Assembly (NCBI GenBank): GCA_018242585.1
Contig: JAFEBQ010000007.1
Location: 1-64,000 of the forward strand
DNA: 64,000 nt
Source of the DNA: Planctomycetota bacterium
GTDB lineage: Bacteria > Planctomycetota > Planctomycetia > Pirellulales > PNKZ01
Reading direction: 5' to 3'
This document shows, in pieces, positions 26,031 through 34,406 of this stretch. The position numbers and the translations under genes are program-made. A model generated the notes under the pieces. The model made no database searches. It was not told the DNA's origin and worked only from the letters and a program-made list of their open reading frames with translations. Numbering within the stretch: the stretch's first letter is position 1; each line of letters starts with the position of its first letter.

Positions 26031-27593
26031 TCACTTCTTCAAGCGGGCGAGCTCTTCGCGGATGTGGCTTTTGGCTGTCTCGCGAATCAAGACCTGAACT
26101 ACGGCCGGCGCAGCGTCGAACTCGGCGCGGTCCATCCAGCCATCGCCGTTCTTGTCGTACTGGGTCAGTTGCCCTTTCCCCACATCGGGAATCTTGAAGC
26201 CCTTGTTGAGCACCTGTTCCAACAGGACCGAGACGATCAGATCGTCGGGCGAGCTTGAAGTGGTCTTCGTCAGGGCGTCGATGTCGGCGAGGTTCGCCCC
26301 GCCCGCCAGGGCCGCCCCCAGCCAGCCGTTTCGCATCTTCACGATCTGGCGCAGATCGTCCATCGTGTCGGTCACGAGCACGCAGGTGAGCAGACACATC
26401 TCGTCGGTGGTCTCTTCGCCCCAGGTAACCAACTTCGGCGGCGAGTTCGGATTGTGCGGATTGCTCTCCGAGTTGTCGTACTCGGCTTCGACGTGAATGA
26501 CCGACCCCTTGGGCAATCGCTGCGGCTGGGCAAACACGTAGGAACCTTGCCAATTGAAGTCCCAGTCCTTCACCCACACCATCGGCAACTGCTTGCCGTC
26601 GGGCGTTTCGGCATAGACTTTCATCTGTCGGCCTAGCAGGTGCATGTGCGGATAAACGGCCAGGGCTTTGATATCGACGGGCAGCGGTTCACATTTGGCC
26701 GTCACGCGATGCTTGTCGGCGCCGGGCGGAATGTTCAATCCCCGGCTGACGATCGACAGCCCGCCGAGTAGCAGCTTGGCCTCGGTCTTGGCAAAGTAAA
26801 TGCCGACGCGCGAGCGATCCTGTTCGACCTTGCCACTGGGGTGATAGTGGATCTGCATGACCAGATCGCACCCTTTGCGCAGATACTTGCCGACCCCTTC
26901 GGGCAGTTTCCGCGTCGTCACGCCCGGCGCCCAGCCCCCCAGGCCGCCGGTCGGCAAGATGCCCGGGCCGCCAAAGCTGCGGTAGCCTTGGCCGGGCTCC
27001 TTGTCGTCCTTGGCTCGGGCGGCGCCGTTCGAGTCCAAGTACAAGATGCCGTGATGGACGACGCGACGATTGCCCGGCCGGAACTCGACGGCCGCCACGG
27101 TCTTGTTCTCGTCGATGGGAATCGGAATGACGAAGCACTGGTAAATGTCGCGGCCGTCGGCTGGCACGGTGAACTCTTCTTTCATCTCTAGCACCAGATC
27201 GGGCTCGCCCAGTTGCCAGCCGTCGACGAACTTGGGGGGCTCGGGCAGATCGGTGGGGTTCCCTTCCGGCGCTCCGGCCGCGGCCCACCGGCCGATCAGG
27301 TCGATTTCTTGCGGAGTCAGCCGGTGCTCATCCTTGAACTCGCCGAATCCTTCGGCAGCCTTCCAAGGGGGCATCCTTCGTTCGGCGGTAATCGAGGCCA
27401 GGAAGTCGGCTCGCTTAGCGGCATCCTCGTACTTCAACAGCGAAAAGGGGCCCACCTCGCCGGGCCGATGGCACCCGGCGCAGTTGCTCCACAGAATCGG
27501 CGCGACATGCTGGGCGTAAGTGATCGGCGACGAAGCCGCCGGAGTCGGCGTGGCGGTCAGCGCGACGAAGAGCAGCGAATAGAAACTCGACAT
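26031..27593 (-). CDS. Secreted cytochrome-c-like/copper monooxygenase-like protein with EF-hand
   Basis: A 520-residue protein with a signal peptide (about 1-20). NCAGCH near residue 37 is a haem-c attachment motif of the planctomycete cytochrome type, and RMPPWK fits the same module. The middle resembles the ascorbate-dependent copper type II monooxygenase fold (PHM-like), with histidine motifs VVHHGI and QIHYHPSG for one copper domain and YPHMHLLGR for the other. The C-terminus carries one EF-hand (DKNGDGWMDRAEFD, near 490). It acts outside the cytoplasm in an unknown oxidation. It is a single gene; its downstream end faces the truncated toxin remnant at the island border. Confidence 0.75.
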   Translation of the reverse strand: MSSFYSLLFVALTATPTPAASSPITYAQHVAPILWSNCAGCHRPGEVGPFSLLKYEDAAKRADFLASITAERRMPPWKAAEGFGEFKDEHRLTPQEIDLIGRWAAAGAPEGNPTDLPEPPKFVDGWQLGEPDLVLEMKEEFTVPADGRDIYQCFVIPIPIDENKTVAAVEFRPGNRRVVHHGILYLDSNGAARAKDDKEPGQGYRSFGGPGILPTGGLGGWAPGVTTRKLPEGVGKYLRKGCDLVMQIHYHPSGKVEQDRSRVGIYFAKTEAKLLLGGLSIVSRGLNIPPGADKHRVTAKCEPLPVDIKALAVYPHMHLLGRQMKVYAETPDGKQLPMVWVKDWDFNWQGSYVFAQPQRLPKGSVIHVEAEYDNSESNPHNPNSPPKLVTWGEETTDEMCLLTCVLVTDTMDDLRQIVKMRNGWLGAALAGGANLADIDALTKTTSSSPDDLIVSVLLEQVLNKGFKIPDVGKGQLTQYDKNGDGWMDRAEFDAAPAVVQVLIRETAKSHIREELARLKK

Positions 27594-27727
27594 GACTCGA
27601 CAGCACCCGGGGGGACGATGGCAGGAAGGAGCCGCATTATACCGGGTAGTACCCTAACTGCGTGCCATAAGTTTCCGTTTGGCGGCTAAGGCGATTGGGC
27701 ATGCTGGCAAAAGTTATGAGAAAGCCC

Positions 27728-27828
27728 GTAGGTCAGGCTGGGGCGTGACGATGTTATGGTCTCAACTCGATTGGCTTCGGGCCTCGCGCAACGCAAGCGA
27801 GACGATGTCAGGCCAAGGCGTGACCTAC
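27728..27828. repeat. Inverted pair of GTAGGTCAGGC-type repeats
   Basis: A 22-nt unit at 27728-27749 and its inverted relative at 27807-27828 enclose a 57-bp spacer. The same unit recurs at 40808-40871 and 48187-48212, always between genes. Each unit is itself nearly palindromic around GGCC. Confidence 0.7.
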
Positions 27829-27852
27829 TGAACTGTAACGGACATACAGGCG

Positions 27853-28269
27853 CTACCGATTGAGCCTGCTCACGTCGACGGAAAGGCCAAACCATCCGGT
27901 CTTGATAGGGTCTGTCTTTCCTGGAGGTTTTGCGCTCTTTCCGTCCGGGGACATCAAAAGGCAGTAGACGAAGTATTCCGTCTCGTCGCTAAGAAACTGG
28001 ATATGACCATCGCAGTAAGCCACGTTGACACCACCGACATGGTTTGAAGACGGTCGAGCATAATCGTACGGACAGTCGGCAGTGGCAAGCTTGGTACGCA
28101 GCGCGGCTGGCAGCTGCGAACAGCGCAGCTTGTCAGACCTAGCGCGGGCATCAGCGATGACGCGAATCACCAGCGTGATTGCAATCACGACGGCGATACC
28201 GATTCCGGCAACGAGCAGCATGGCTCGCAGCCGACTTACCCCTTCACGATGGCAACCATTGCGGCGCAT
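27853..28269 (-). CDS. Short DUF1559-like membrane-anchored protein
   Basis: A 138-residue protein if the ATG at 28269 is used; the frame is open to 28359. One membrane helix (AMLLVAGIGIAVVIAITLVI) is followed by the ending SSNHVGGVNVAYCDGHIQFLSD, the H-x-DG signature of DUF1559 pseudopilin-like proteins abundant in planctomycetes. The usual N-terminal prepilin cleavage motif and most of the central domain are missing, so it is a miniature or truncated member. It lies alone between repeats. Confidence 0.6.
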   Translation of the reverse strand: MRRNGCHREGVSRLRAMLLVAGIGIAVVIAITLVIRVIADARARSDKLRCSQLPAALRTKLATADCPYDYARPSSNHVGGVNVAYCDGHIQFLSDETEYFVYCLLMSPDGKSAKPPGKTDPIKTGWFGLSVDVSRLNR

Positions 28270-28400
28270 AAGGCTATGGCCAATATCAATGGCCCCGGAC
28301 GGCCTGAGACATACTTGCACCTGTGCGACACACCGAATCGAATTGGCACACTGCCACAAGTTCTGACAAAATACCTTGCTGGCAGCCTATTGATCTCAAC

Positions 28401-28595
28401 TCATCTCCGCTCGTCGTCTCGGCGGGTCAATGCGAAGTAGATGACGTAAAACCAGGACAACAGTCCGGCCAAGATCGCCCACAGAATCGAGCGGTTCCGC
28501 TGCCAGGAGCAGACGACCGCAATCGCCGAGCCGAGCCCGATACCCGACTGGGCCACCGCGTGGTTCTCGATCATCGCTTGAGCGAACAGGAACAT
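28401..28595 (-). CDS. Small membrane protein
   Basis: A 64-residue protein with two hydrophobic segments (about residues 17-28 and 37-56). The pattern SGIGLGSAIAVVCSWQRNRSILWAILAGLLSWFYVIYFALTR, given here in part only as GSAIAVVCSWQRNRS and LLSWFYVIYFAL, is seen in small conserved planctomycete membrane proteins. Function unknown. Confidence 0.55.
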   Translation of the reverse strand: MFLFAQAMIENHAVAQSGIGLGSAIAVVCSWQRNRSILWAILAGLLSWFYVIYFALTRRDDERR

Positions 28596-28730
28596 CGTTA
28601 CCCCCTGTCGACCTATCGGTCGTACGTGCCTTGAATCGCCCGGCTGAGCCGCGCCGATGCGGGACGCAGTGATGCTTTCACTGTATCATATTCGCTGGCA
28701 AGAGCGATTCCTGATTCAATGCGGCGTTTC

Positions 28731-28778
28731 CAAGCCGGTGGCTCTGCCACCGTTCACGGCGGCAGAGCCGCCGACTTG
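28731..28778. repeat. Palindromic repeat around GGCTCTGCC
   Basis: Arms 28731-28748 and 28761-28778 match at 16 of 18 positions in inverted orientation around a 12-nt loop. It lies upstream of the GT-C glycosyltransferase. No T tract follows, so it is a repeat rather than a terminator. Confidence 0.6.
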
Positions 28779-28864
28779 GGTGACCGAGCGATGTATGCTC
28801 AAGAGGATTGCTCTGGTCAGATCAACGCATTTTTTCAGGGCAGGGGACCGGGAGAGCGACCTTC

Positions 28865-30376
28865 ATGCGGAGCATGCTCTACGTGGCCGTGGCGATTCTG
28901 GTCGCGCATGCCGGCTACTACTACCCCTTCTTCTCGGACGACGCATTCATTTCGCTCCGCTTTGCCGCGCGATTGCTCGGCGGCCAGGGGCTGACCTGGA
29001 CCGACGGCGAATCGGTCGAAGGCTATTCGAATCTCCTCTGGGTGCTGCTGATGGCGGCCAGCGGCGCGGTCGGCGTCGATCTGGTCACGGCCGCTCGCGC
29101 GCTCGGCATGATTTGCACCGGGGCGACCGTGGCCTGGTTGTTCGCATCAAGCATTCGCGGACGCGGCACGACGTCATTCATACCCAGTCTGGTCGCGGCG
29201 GCCTTGGCGGCGTTGAGCGCCCCCTTGGCGGTGTGGTCGATCGCCGGGCTAGAACAGCCGTTGTTTGGCATGTTTCTCATCGGGTCGATCGCCGCGACGA
29301 TCAAGCTGCTCGAAGGTGACACGTCGACGAACCGTCAACTGTGGCAAACCAGCCTGCCGCTCGGGCTGCTGTGCCTGACGCGTCCCGATGGCTTGTTGCT
29401 CGTGGCGATCATCGTCGCGGTCGCGGCCGGGTTCGTGCGGCTGCGGATGGCGCTGGTGCTGGCGGCGCTGCCTGCTTTGGCCGTCGGTGGCCAGCTTGCG
29501 TTTCGACTCTGGTATTACCACGACTGGCTGCCGAATACGGCCTATGTGAAGCTGGCTCCGAGCGTCGAACGACTGCGGCTGGGGCTCGACTATGTCCGGC
29601 ACGGCTGCTGGGTGGTGTTGCCGTTGTTCGTGGCCGCCGCGATGGGTGTCGTGGCCGGCGTACGGGGCTACCGTCGTCGCGCGGTGATTCTACTGGCCAC
29701 GTTGACCGCAATCTGGCTGGCTTACGTGGCGGCGATCGGCGGCGACGTCTTTCCCGCCTATCGCATGTTCGGCCCGGTCGCAGTCTGCTTGGCCTGCTTA
29801 ACGGTCGTGGGAGTGCAGTGGCTAGCAAGCGCCGGCTTGCGGCCACTCGCATTGCTGACTGGAACGGCAGCGCTGCTGGCTGCGTCGGCGATCATCGAGT
29901 CGCGCGACGCCGAATGTCGTCGCGCCAACGAAGAGCGCTGGGAATGGGGCGGCCAGCAGTTGGCGCTCGAGCTGCGCCGCCGGGCTGGTGACGCGCGGCC
30001 GTTGATGGCGGTCACCGCGGCCGGGTGCCTGCCTTATTACACCGAGTTTCCCGCGCTCGATATGTTGGGGCTGTGCGATCGGCACATTGCCCGGCAACCG
30101 CCGGCGACCAGCGACGGCTGGCTGGCTCACGACCACGGCGACGGGCGTTACGTGCTCGACCGCCGGCCTGAGCTGATCGTGTTTCACATCGGCAGCCCGC
30201 AGCCCATGTTCGTCTCGGGCCTACAGATGGCGGCCGACCCGCGCTTCCATCGCGACTACCGGCAGGTGAAACTACCGTACGGCCCCGAGCGCAAAACCGC
30301 CTACATCTGGGTGCGGCGTGACTCGGCGATCGACTGGGAACGCCCGGCGGGCGAAGACCAGACACTTGGCCGTTGA
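28865..30376 (+). CDS. GT-C membrane glycosyltransferase
   Basis: A 503-residue protein with the ATG at 28865; the frame is open from 28808. About ten hydrophobic segments and the loop FSDDAFISLRFAARL ... WTDGESVEGYSNLLWVLL, with the catalytic-type Asp pair, match the lipid-linked-sugar GT-C family that includes arabinofuranosyl- and mannosyltransferases. The soluble C-terminal part (about 370-503) carries TAAGCLPYYTEFPALDMLGLCDRHI. It should transfer a sugar from a polyprenyl carrier at the outer face of the membrane. It has no operon partner. Confidence 0.7.
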   Translation: MRSMLYVAVAILVAHAGYYYPFFSDDAFISLRFAARLLGGQGLTWTDGESVEGYSNLLWVLLMAASGAVGVDLVTAARALGMICTGATVAWLFASSIRGRGTTSFIPSLVAAALAALSAPLAVWSIAGLEQPLFGMFLIGSIAATIKLLEGDTSTNRQLWQTSLPLGLLCLTRPDGLLLVAIIVAVAAGFVRLRMALVLAALPALAVGGQLAFRLWYYHDWLPNTAYVKLAPSVERLRLGLDYVRHGCWVVLPLFVAAAMGVVAGVRGYRRRAVILLATLTAIWLAYVAAIGGDVFPAYRMFGPVAVCLACLTVVGVQWLASAGLRPLALLTGTAALLAASAIIESRDAECRRANEERWEWGGQQLALELRRRAGDARPLMAVTAAGCLPYYTEFPALDMLGLCDRHIARQPPATSDGWLAHDHGDGRYVLDRRPELIVFHIGSPQPMFVSGLQMAADPRFHRDYRQVKLPYGPERKTAYIWVRRDSAIDWERPAGEDQTLGR

Positions 30377-30574
30377 CCCAGCGCGGCGGCGAGACTTTTT
30401 GACAGCCTGCTTCAAGCGGCTTCGTTGGCGAACTAGACTGAGTTGGCGGGACGGGTGTTTCACTCTTTTAGCGACAAGAGCAAGAAACATTGCACTCTCG
30501 TCAGAATGCAATCGAACCGGCCCAGAAACGCTTGCGTAAAGCTGACAGCGAGTTGGCACGTTGAGTCATCGACC

Positions 30575-31825
30575 ATGCGCACGCTTCATCGTTCCAAGTG
30601 GCTGATCGTTCTGGCCGTCGGCCTGGCGTGTCACCCAGCCCTGGCCCAGCCGCGCGAGGCGGCGTCGGCCGCGGCCCCCGCTCACAAGGCCGGCAGTCAT
30701 GCGACCCGCACGTTTGCCGAAGTGGTTCAGGCCCACTTCGCCGAGTGGGACTTGAACCACGACGGCAAGCTGGACGCCAAAGAGATCGACACGCTGATGA
30801 ACCGCTCGCAGATCAAAGGGGAAGCGGCGGCGGCCTTGGCGACCATCAAGCAGCGCGAGCGGATGCGCGTGGCGGCCACGCCTGGTGAGTACGCGGTCAG
30901 CGAGGCCAGCCTGCTGCACGGCGCGGACCAAGGGCCGATCAAGGCCCTCGACGCGGCCCAAGGAGCGGCCAAGGAGTATCGCTACGAGCCCCGCTTCCAG
31001 CAGAATCTCAAGGCGCTGACGACGCTGACGCATCGGCTGTTTGCCGGCGACGGTCCTGACTTCAAGGCGATGCGGCAAGGCTCGATCGGCGACTGCTTTT
31101 TCTTCTCGGTCACGGGGAACATCGCGGCCCATCACCCCAGCAAGCTCAAGCAGATGATCTCGCCCCAATCGAACGGCGCTTTTGAAGTCCGCTTTCCTGA
31201 CGGCACGAACATCACGGTCCAGCATGTGTCCGACGCCGAGATGCTGGTCAACAACTCAGCCGCCAGCTTGGAAGACGGACTGTGGCTGACGGTGCTGGAA
31301 AAGGCGTTTGGCCAGCGGATGCGCGCCACGGCCCCGGCCGCCAAACGCACCGGCGAAGTGACCGACGCCATCGCCTCGGGTGGCTCGACCGGCAAGGTGA
31401 TCGAGATGTACACCGGCCACGAGGTCGAGCGGATCACGCTCCGCGACCCCGAGCACGAAAAGGCGAGGCTGGCCGAGCTGCGCCAGGCGATTCCTGCCGC
31501 GCTGGCCCGCGGCCACCTGGTCGGCGTCGGCATGAGCGACAACCCGCCCAAGGGTCACCAGAAGGTTCCCAAACTCGGCTATGGCCACGCTTACGCGATC
31601 TTCAAGTACGATCACGCCACCGACCAGGTCACCATGTGGAATCCGTGGGGAAACGACTTCACCCCCAAGGGGACGCCCGGCGTGGAGAACGGCTTCGAGA
31701 CGAAGCACGGCATTTTTCACGTCTCGCTCAAAACGCTGTATCGCCAGTTCTCGTCGGTGCTGATTGAGACGGGCAAACCGCTGACGGCCAATCACGAGCA
31801 CCCAGCCGCCGGGCATAAGAAGTGA
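30575..31825 (+). CDS. Secreted calpain-like cysteine protease with EF-hand
   Basis: A 416-residue protein if it starts at the ATG at 30575; the frame is open from 30443. A signal peptide ends at the AQP of LACHPALAQP. One EF-hand (DLNHDGKLDAKE, near residue 65) is followed by a calpain (C2) protease core: QGSIGDCFFFS with the catalytic Cys, GHAYAIF with the His, and WNPWGN with the Asn. Calpains are calcium-activated proteases best known in eukaryotes; bacterial members exist. The EF-hand suggests calcium control outside the cytoplasm. Confidence 0.8.
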   Translation: MRTLHRSKWLIVLAVGLACHPALAQPREAASAAAPAHKAGSHATRTFAEVVQAHFAEWDLNHDGKLDAKEIDTLMNRSQIKGEAAAALATIKQRERMRVAATPGEYAVSEASLLHGADQGPIKALDAAQGAAKEYRYEPRFQQNLKALTTLTHRLFAGDGPDFKAMRQGSIGDCFFFSVTGNIAAHHPSKLKQMISPQSNGAFEVRFPDGTNITVQHVSDAEMLVNNSAASLEDGLWLTVLEKAFGQRMRATAPAAKRTGEVTDAIASGGSTGKVIEMYTGHEVERITLRDPEHEKARLAELRQAIPAALARGHLVGVGMSDNPPKGHQKVPKLGYGHAYAIFKYDHATDQVTMWNPWGNDFTPKGTPGVENGFETKHGIFHVSLKTLYRQFSSVLIETGKPLTANHEHPAAGHKK

Positions 31826-31848
31826 GACGCGCCGATCGCAGTCACCGC

Positions 31849-32020
31849 CTACTTCTTCGCTTTCACCTCCGGCACGCGGCGGGTGACGCCGCTGTCGGCG
31901 GGACGCTTGCCTTCATCGACTTCGCCCCCTTTCGGCTTTGGGACAATACCATCGACCTCGGGCAAAAGCGCCAGCCCTAACGCGGAAGGCCGAGACGCGG
32001 TCGATGACAGCGTGGCCGAT
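31849..32020 (-). pseudogene. 3' remnant of an unidentified gene
   Basis: The minus strand reads ALGLALLPEVDGIVPKPK and then a Lys/Glu-rich tail to the stop at 31849, with coding-like character. The frame upstream loses this character near 32020, where the sulfatase remnant begins in the opposite direction. I cannot name the family. It may be the end of a gene cut by the same rearrangement. Confidence 0.3.
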
Positions 32021-32074
32021 GAAGCCGCGTCTCGTTGCCGATCGATTCGCTGCGCCCGATGGCCGGCGCGGCTG

Positions 32075-32500
32075 CCTCGCGGCAAGCAATACGATCCGCC
32101 GGTCAGCTCGCTCGATTTCTTCACCACGGCGGCGGCGATTACCGAAGCCCAAGTGCCCAAGGAGCACTCGCTCGACGGAGTGAACCTGATCCCGTACCTG
32201 ACGGGCGAACGAACCGGCGTCCCGCACCCACGGATGTTCTGGCGCACCGGCGGCGGCGCTTCGGGCGCGGAGCGCGAGGGAAACTACAAGCTTCTGCTCA
32301 CTCGGGATAGGCCTGACGAGTTGTACGACCTGGACGCCGACGTGGGCGAAGCAACCGATCTGGCCAGCGCCAAGCCCGACATTGTTGCGCGCTTACGCAA
32401 GGACTATGAAGTCTGGAACGCGCTGAACATCGCGCCGTTGTTCCAAAGTCCCAAGCCCGCCCAGCCAAAAGCCAAGCCCAAGGCCAACACGGCTTCGTAA
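32075..32500 (+). pseudogene. C-terminal remnant of a sulfatase
   Basis: About 140 codons match the end of arylsulfatases: SSLDFFTTAAAITE, then SLDGVNLIPYLTGE, MFWRTGG, and DELYDLDADVGEATDLA near the end, followed by a Pro/Lys-rich tail. The N-terminal part with the CxPSR site that is converted to formylglycine is missing, so no sulfatase activity is possible. The open frame extends to 31883 but that part has no sulfatase similarity. Confidence 0.7.
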
Positions 32501-32581
32501 TCTTCGTGTGCGGCGAGGCACATCTGGTCCGTCGAGCGCCGGCCCAACCCGGCCGCGACCGCTTTTCCCGAGGAATGCCGC

Positions 32582-32616
32582 GCTCCAGGGGGAGCCGCAG
32601 CCCCTCCCCCTGGAGC
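32582..32616. repeat. Perfect 13-bp hairpin repeat
   Basis: GCTCCAGGGGGAG (32582-32594) and its exact inverse (32604-32616) enclose a 9-nt loop. No T tract follows. It lies after the sulfatase remnant and could also slow transcription before the regulator gene. Confidence 0.6.
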
Positions 32617-32787
32617 TAGCTTGTCCCGGAAGTGTGCAATTATTTAAGAACGGCGACGGTATAATTCAGTTGGTGCCAGGGGATGCCTCACGGGCAGGGC
32701 ACTCTATGTTTCATGGAGCGAGCGCCTGGCACGTTACGGCACGAAGCCCTCGTCTGTCACCTGACATGAGCGCGAGGGAGAGCCAGC

Positions 32788-33720
32788 ATGACCAAAATTC
32801 TGGTGGTTGACGATTCGGTGGTCGAGCGGCATCTGGTGCGAGGGCTGCTCAAAACGCTGGGGGAAGTGGAAGTCGAGTTCGCTGAAAACGGCGTGCAGGC
32901 CGTCGAGCGCGTCGAGCACGCGCCCCCCGATCTGGTGTTGACCGATCTGATGATGCCCGAGATGAATGGGCTGGAACTGGTCAACGTGATTCGCGAGCGA
33001 TTCTGTGACGTGCCGATCATTCTGCTGACCGCCTTCGGCAACGAGACGTTGGCCGTGACGGCCCTGGAGCAAGGGGCCGCCTGCTACGTTCCCAAGTCGC
33101 AACAAACCGAAATCCTGGCCGACACGGTGCAGCGGGTTCTCGCGCGGCGCGAGGCCGATCGCCGGCGCGAGCGGGTGGTGCGCTGCATCGGCGCGATGAC
33201 GTGCTACTTCATCCTGGAAAACGACCCCTCGTTGATTCGGCCGCTGGTCGATGTGGTGCAACAGCAGTTGGCCGAGATGGGCTTGTTCGACCCCGTCGAA
33301 CGAATCAACGTCGGGCTGGCGCTCGAAGAAGCGATCACCAACGCCATGGGACACGGCAATCTAGAGCTCAGCCAGCAGGAAATGGCGGCCGAGCCGTTGC
33401 TGTCCCCCGAAGGGGACCATCCACGGATTGCCGCGCGGTGCTCCTCGCCGCCGTACTGCAACCGCAAGGTCACCGTGACGACGCACCTTTCAACATTCGG
33501 CGCCCGCTTCGACATCGGTGACGAAGGACACGGCTTCAAGCCGCAAGAAGTGCTCGATCGCGAAGTGACGAACAGCTTTGACGAAGGACACGGGCGCGGC
33601 TTGCTGATGATGCACAAGAGTATGGACGAGGTCTCGTACAACGAGACGGGCAATCACGTGACGCTGATTCGCCGCTGCCACGACGCCGCGAAAAACACAA
33701 TGTCCACGCACGGGGCGTAG
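32788..33720 (+). CDS. Response regulator fused to an RsbW-type HATPase
   Basis: A 310-residue protein with GAGGGAGA before the ATG. Residues 1-125 are a receiver (ILVVDDS with the acidic pocket; Asp53 in TDLMMPEMNG as phosphate acceptor; VPKS with the conserved Lys). From about 140 on is a GHKL ATPase of the anti-sigma kinase type, with EEAITNAMGHGNLEL as N-box and DEGHGF plus HGRGLLMM as the ATP-lid glycines. The receiver probably controls a protein kinase acting on a STAS partner, and a STAS protein is encoded at 36929-37279. The true partner is inferred. Confidence 0.8.
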   Translation: MTKILVVDDSVVERHLVRGLLKTLGEVEVEFAENGVQAVERVEHAPPDLVLTDLMMPEMNGLELVNVIRERFCDVPIILLTAFGNETLAVTALEQGAACYVPKSQQTEILADTVQRVLARREADRRRERVVRCIGAMTCYFILENDPSLIRPLVDVVQQQLAEMGLFDPVERINVGLALEEAITNAMGHGNLELSQQEMAAEPLLSPEGDHPRIAARCSSPPYCNRKVTVTTHLSTFGARFDIGDEGHGFKPQEVLDREVTNSFDEGHGRGLLMMHKSMDEVSYNETGNHVTLIRRCHDAAKNTMSTHGA

Positions 33721-33743
33721 CGTGACGTCGGCTTCACTCTTCA

Positions 33744-33780
33744 ACAAAAAAACCCCACAACGCCGGAGGGCATTGCGGGG
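33744..33780 (-). terminator. Hairpin with minus-strand T tract
   Basis: Arms from 33753 to 33780 (CCCC...GGGG, 10 of 12 pairs) form a hairpin. An A-run on the plus strand at 33745-33752 becomes a T tract on the minus strand. It may terminate minus-strand transcription and also form a hairpin after the regulator gene. Confidence 0.5.
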
Positions 33781-34406
33781 CCTTGTTGCCTTGAGAATCT
33801 CACTATCTTGATGCGTTGTGCCTGTAAAAAGAAGACCGGAACTGAGGGGCGGACGCAGGCGATTGTGCGCCGCACCACCTCTCAGCGATACCGACCAGGC
33901 GGATCTTGCATGAATTGCCCTCCGCGGTAAGAGACCGGATCGAGCGACTTCACACCATCACAACCTTGCGTCCTTCCGCCATCGGAACGGCGCGGCCGGC
34001 GATTAAGCGCCCGCGGGCCACGCCCTTCATTCGATCGCATTGACGCGCGACGTATCAACGTCGCTGACCTCTGATTTACACCTGCTTGACAAAATCGTCA
34101 ACAATTTTCTTGGCGGGTATTTGGAAAATCAGGTCGCCGATGATGCCGCCTTTCCCAGCAGGCGAATCAGAAGTATTTGAGGCCGACGCAGTTGCGAAAA
34201 ACGAGGGGGATTCAATCGATTCGGAATGGTTTATTGGTGATCAACACCACGATTACGTCCCCAGCGGCGCAGGCGCCAAACTCCATCGCGCCTCCTGCGG
34301 GAAACCAGTCGAACGAGCACGCCGGCGTCGGCAACCTGGAACAACCCGCTGCGAACGCAAGGGCCCTCGCCCAGAGTACAACGGACAACTAACGACGGGC
34401 GATGTA
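33781..34406. other. Gene-free stretch of about 630 bp
   Basis: No gene is supported in either direction. The open frames here lack motifs and the longest (34086-34706 plus) runs antisense into the DMF-amidase-like gene. Confidence 0.4.

Noticed and set aside
31849-32247. 132-codon minus frame as an intact gene
   Set aside because: Only its last 50 or so codons look coding; the upstream part is antisense to the sulfatase remnant.
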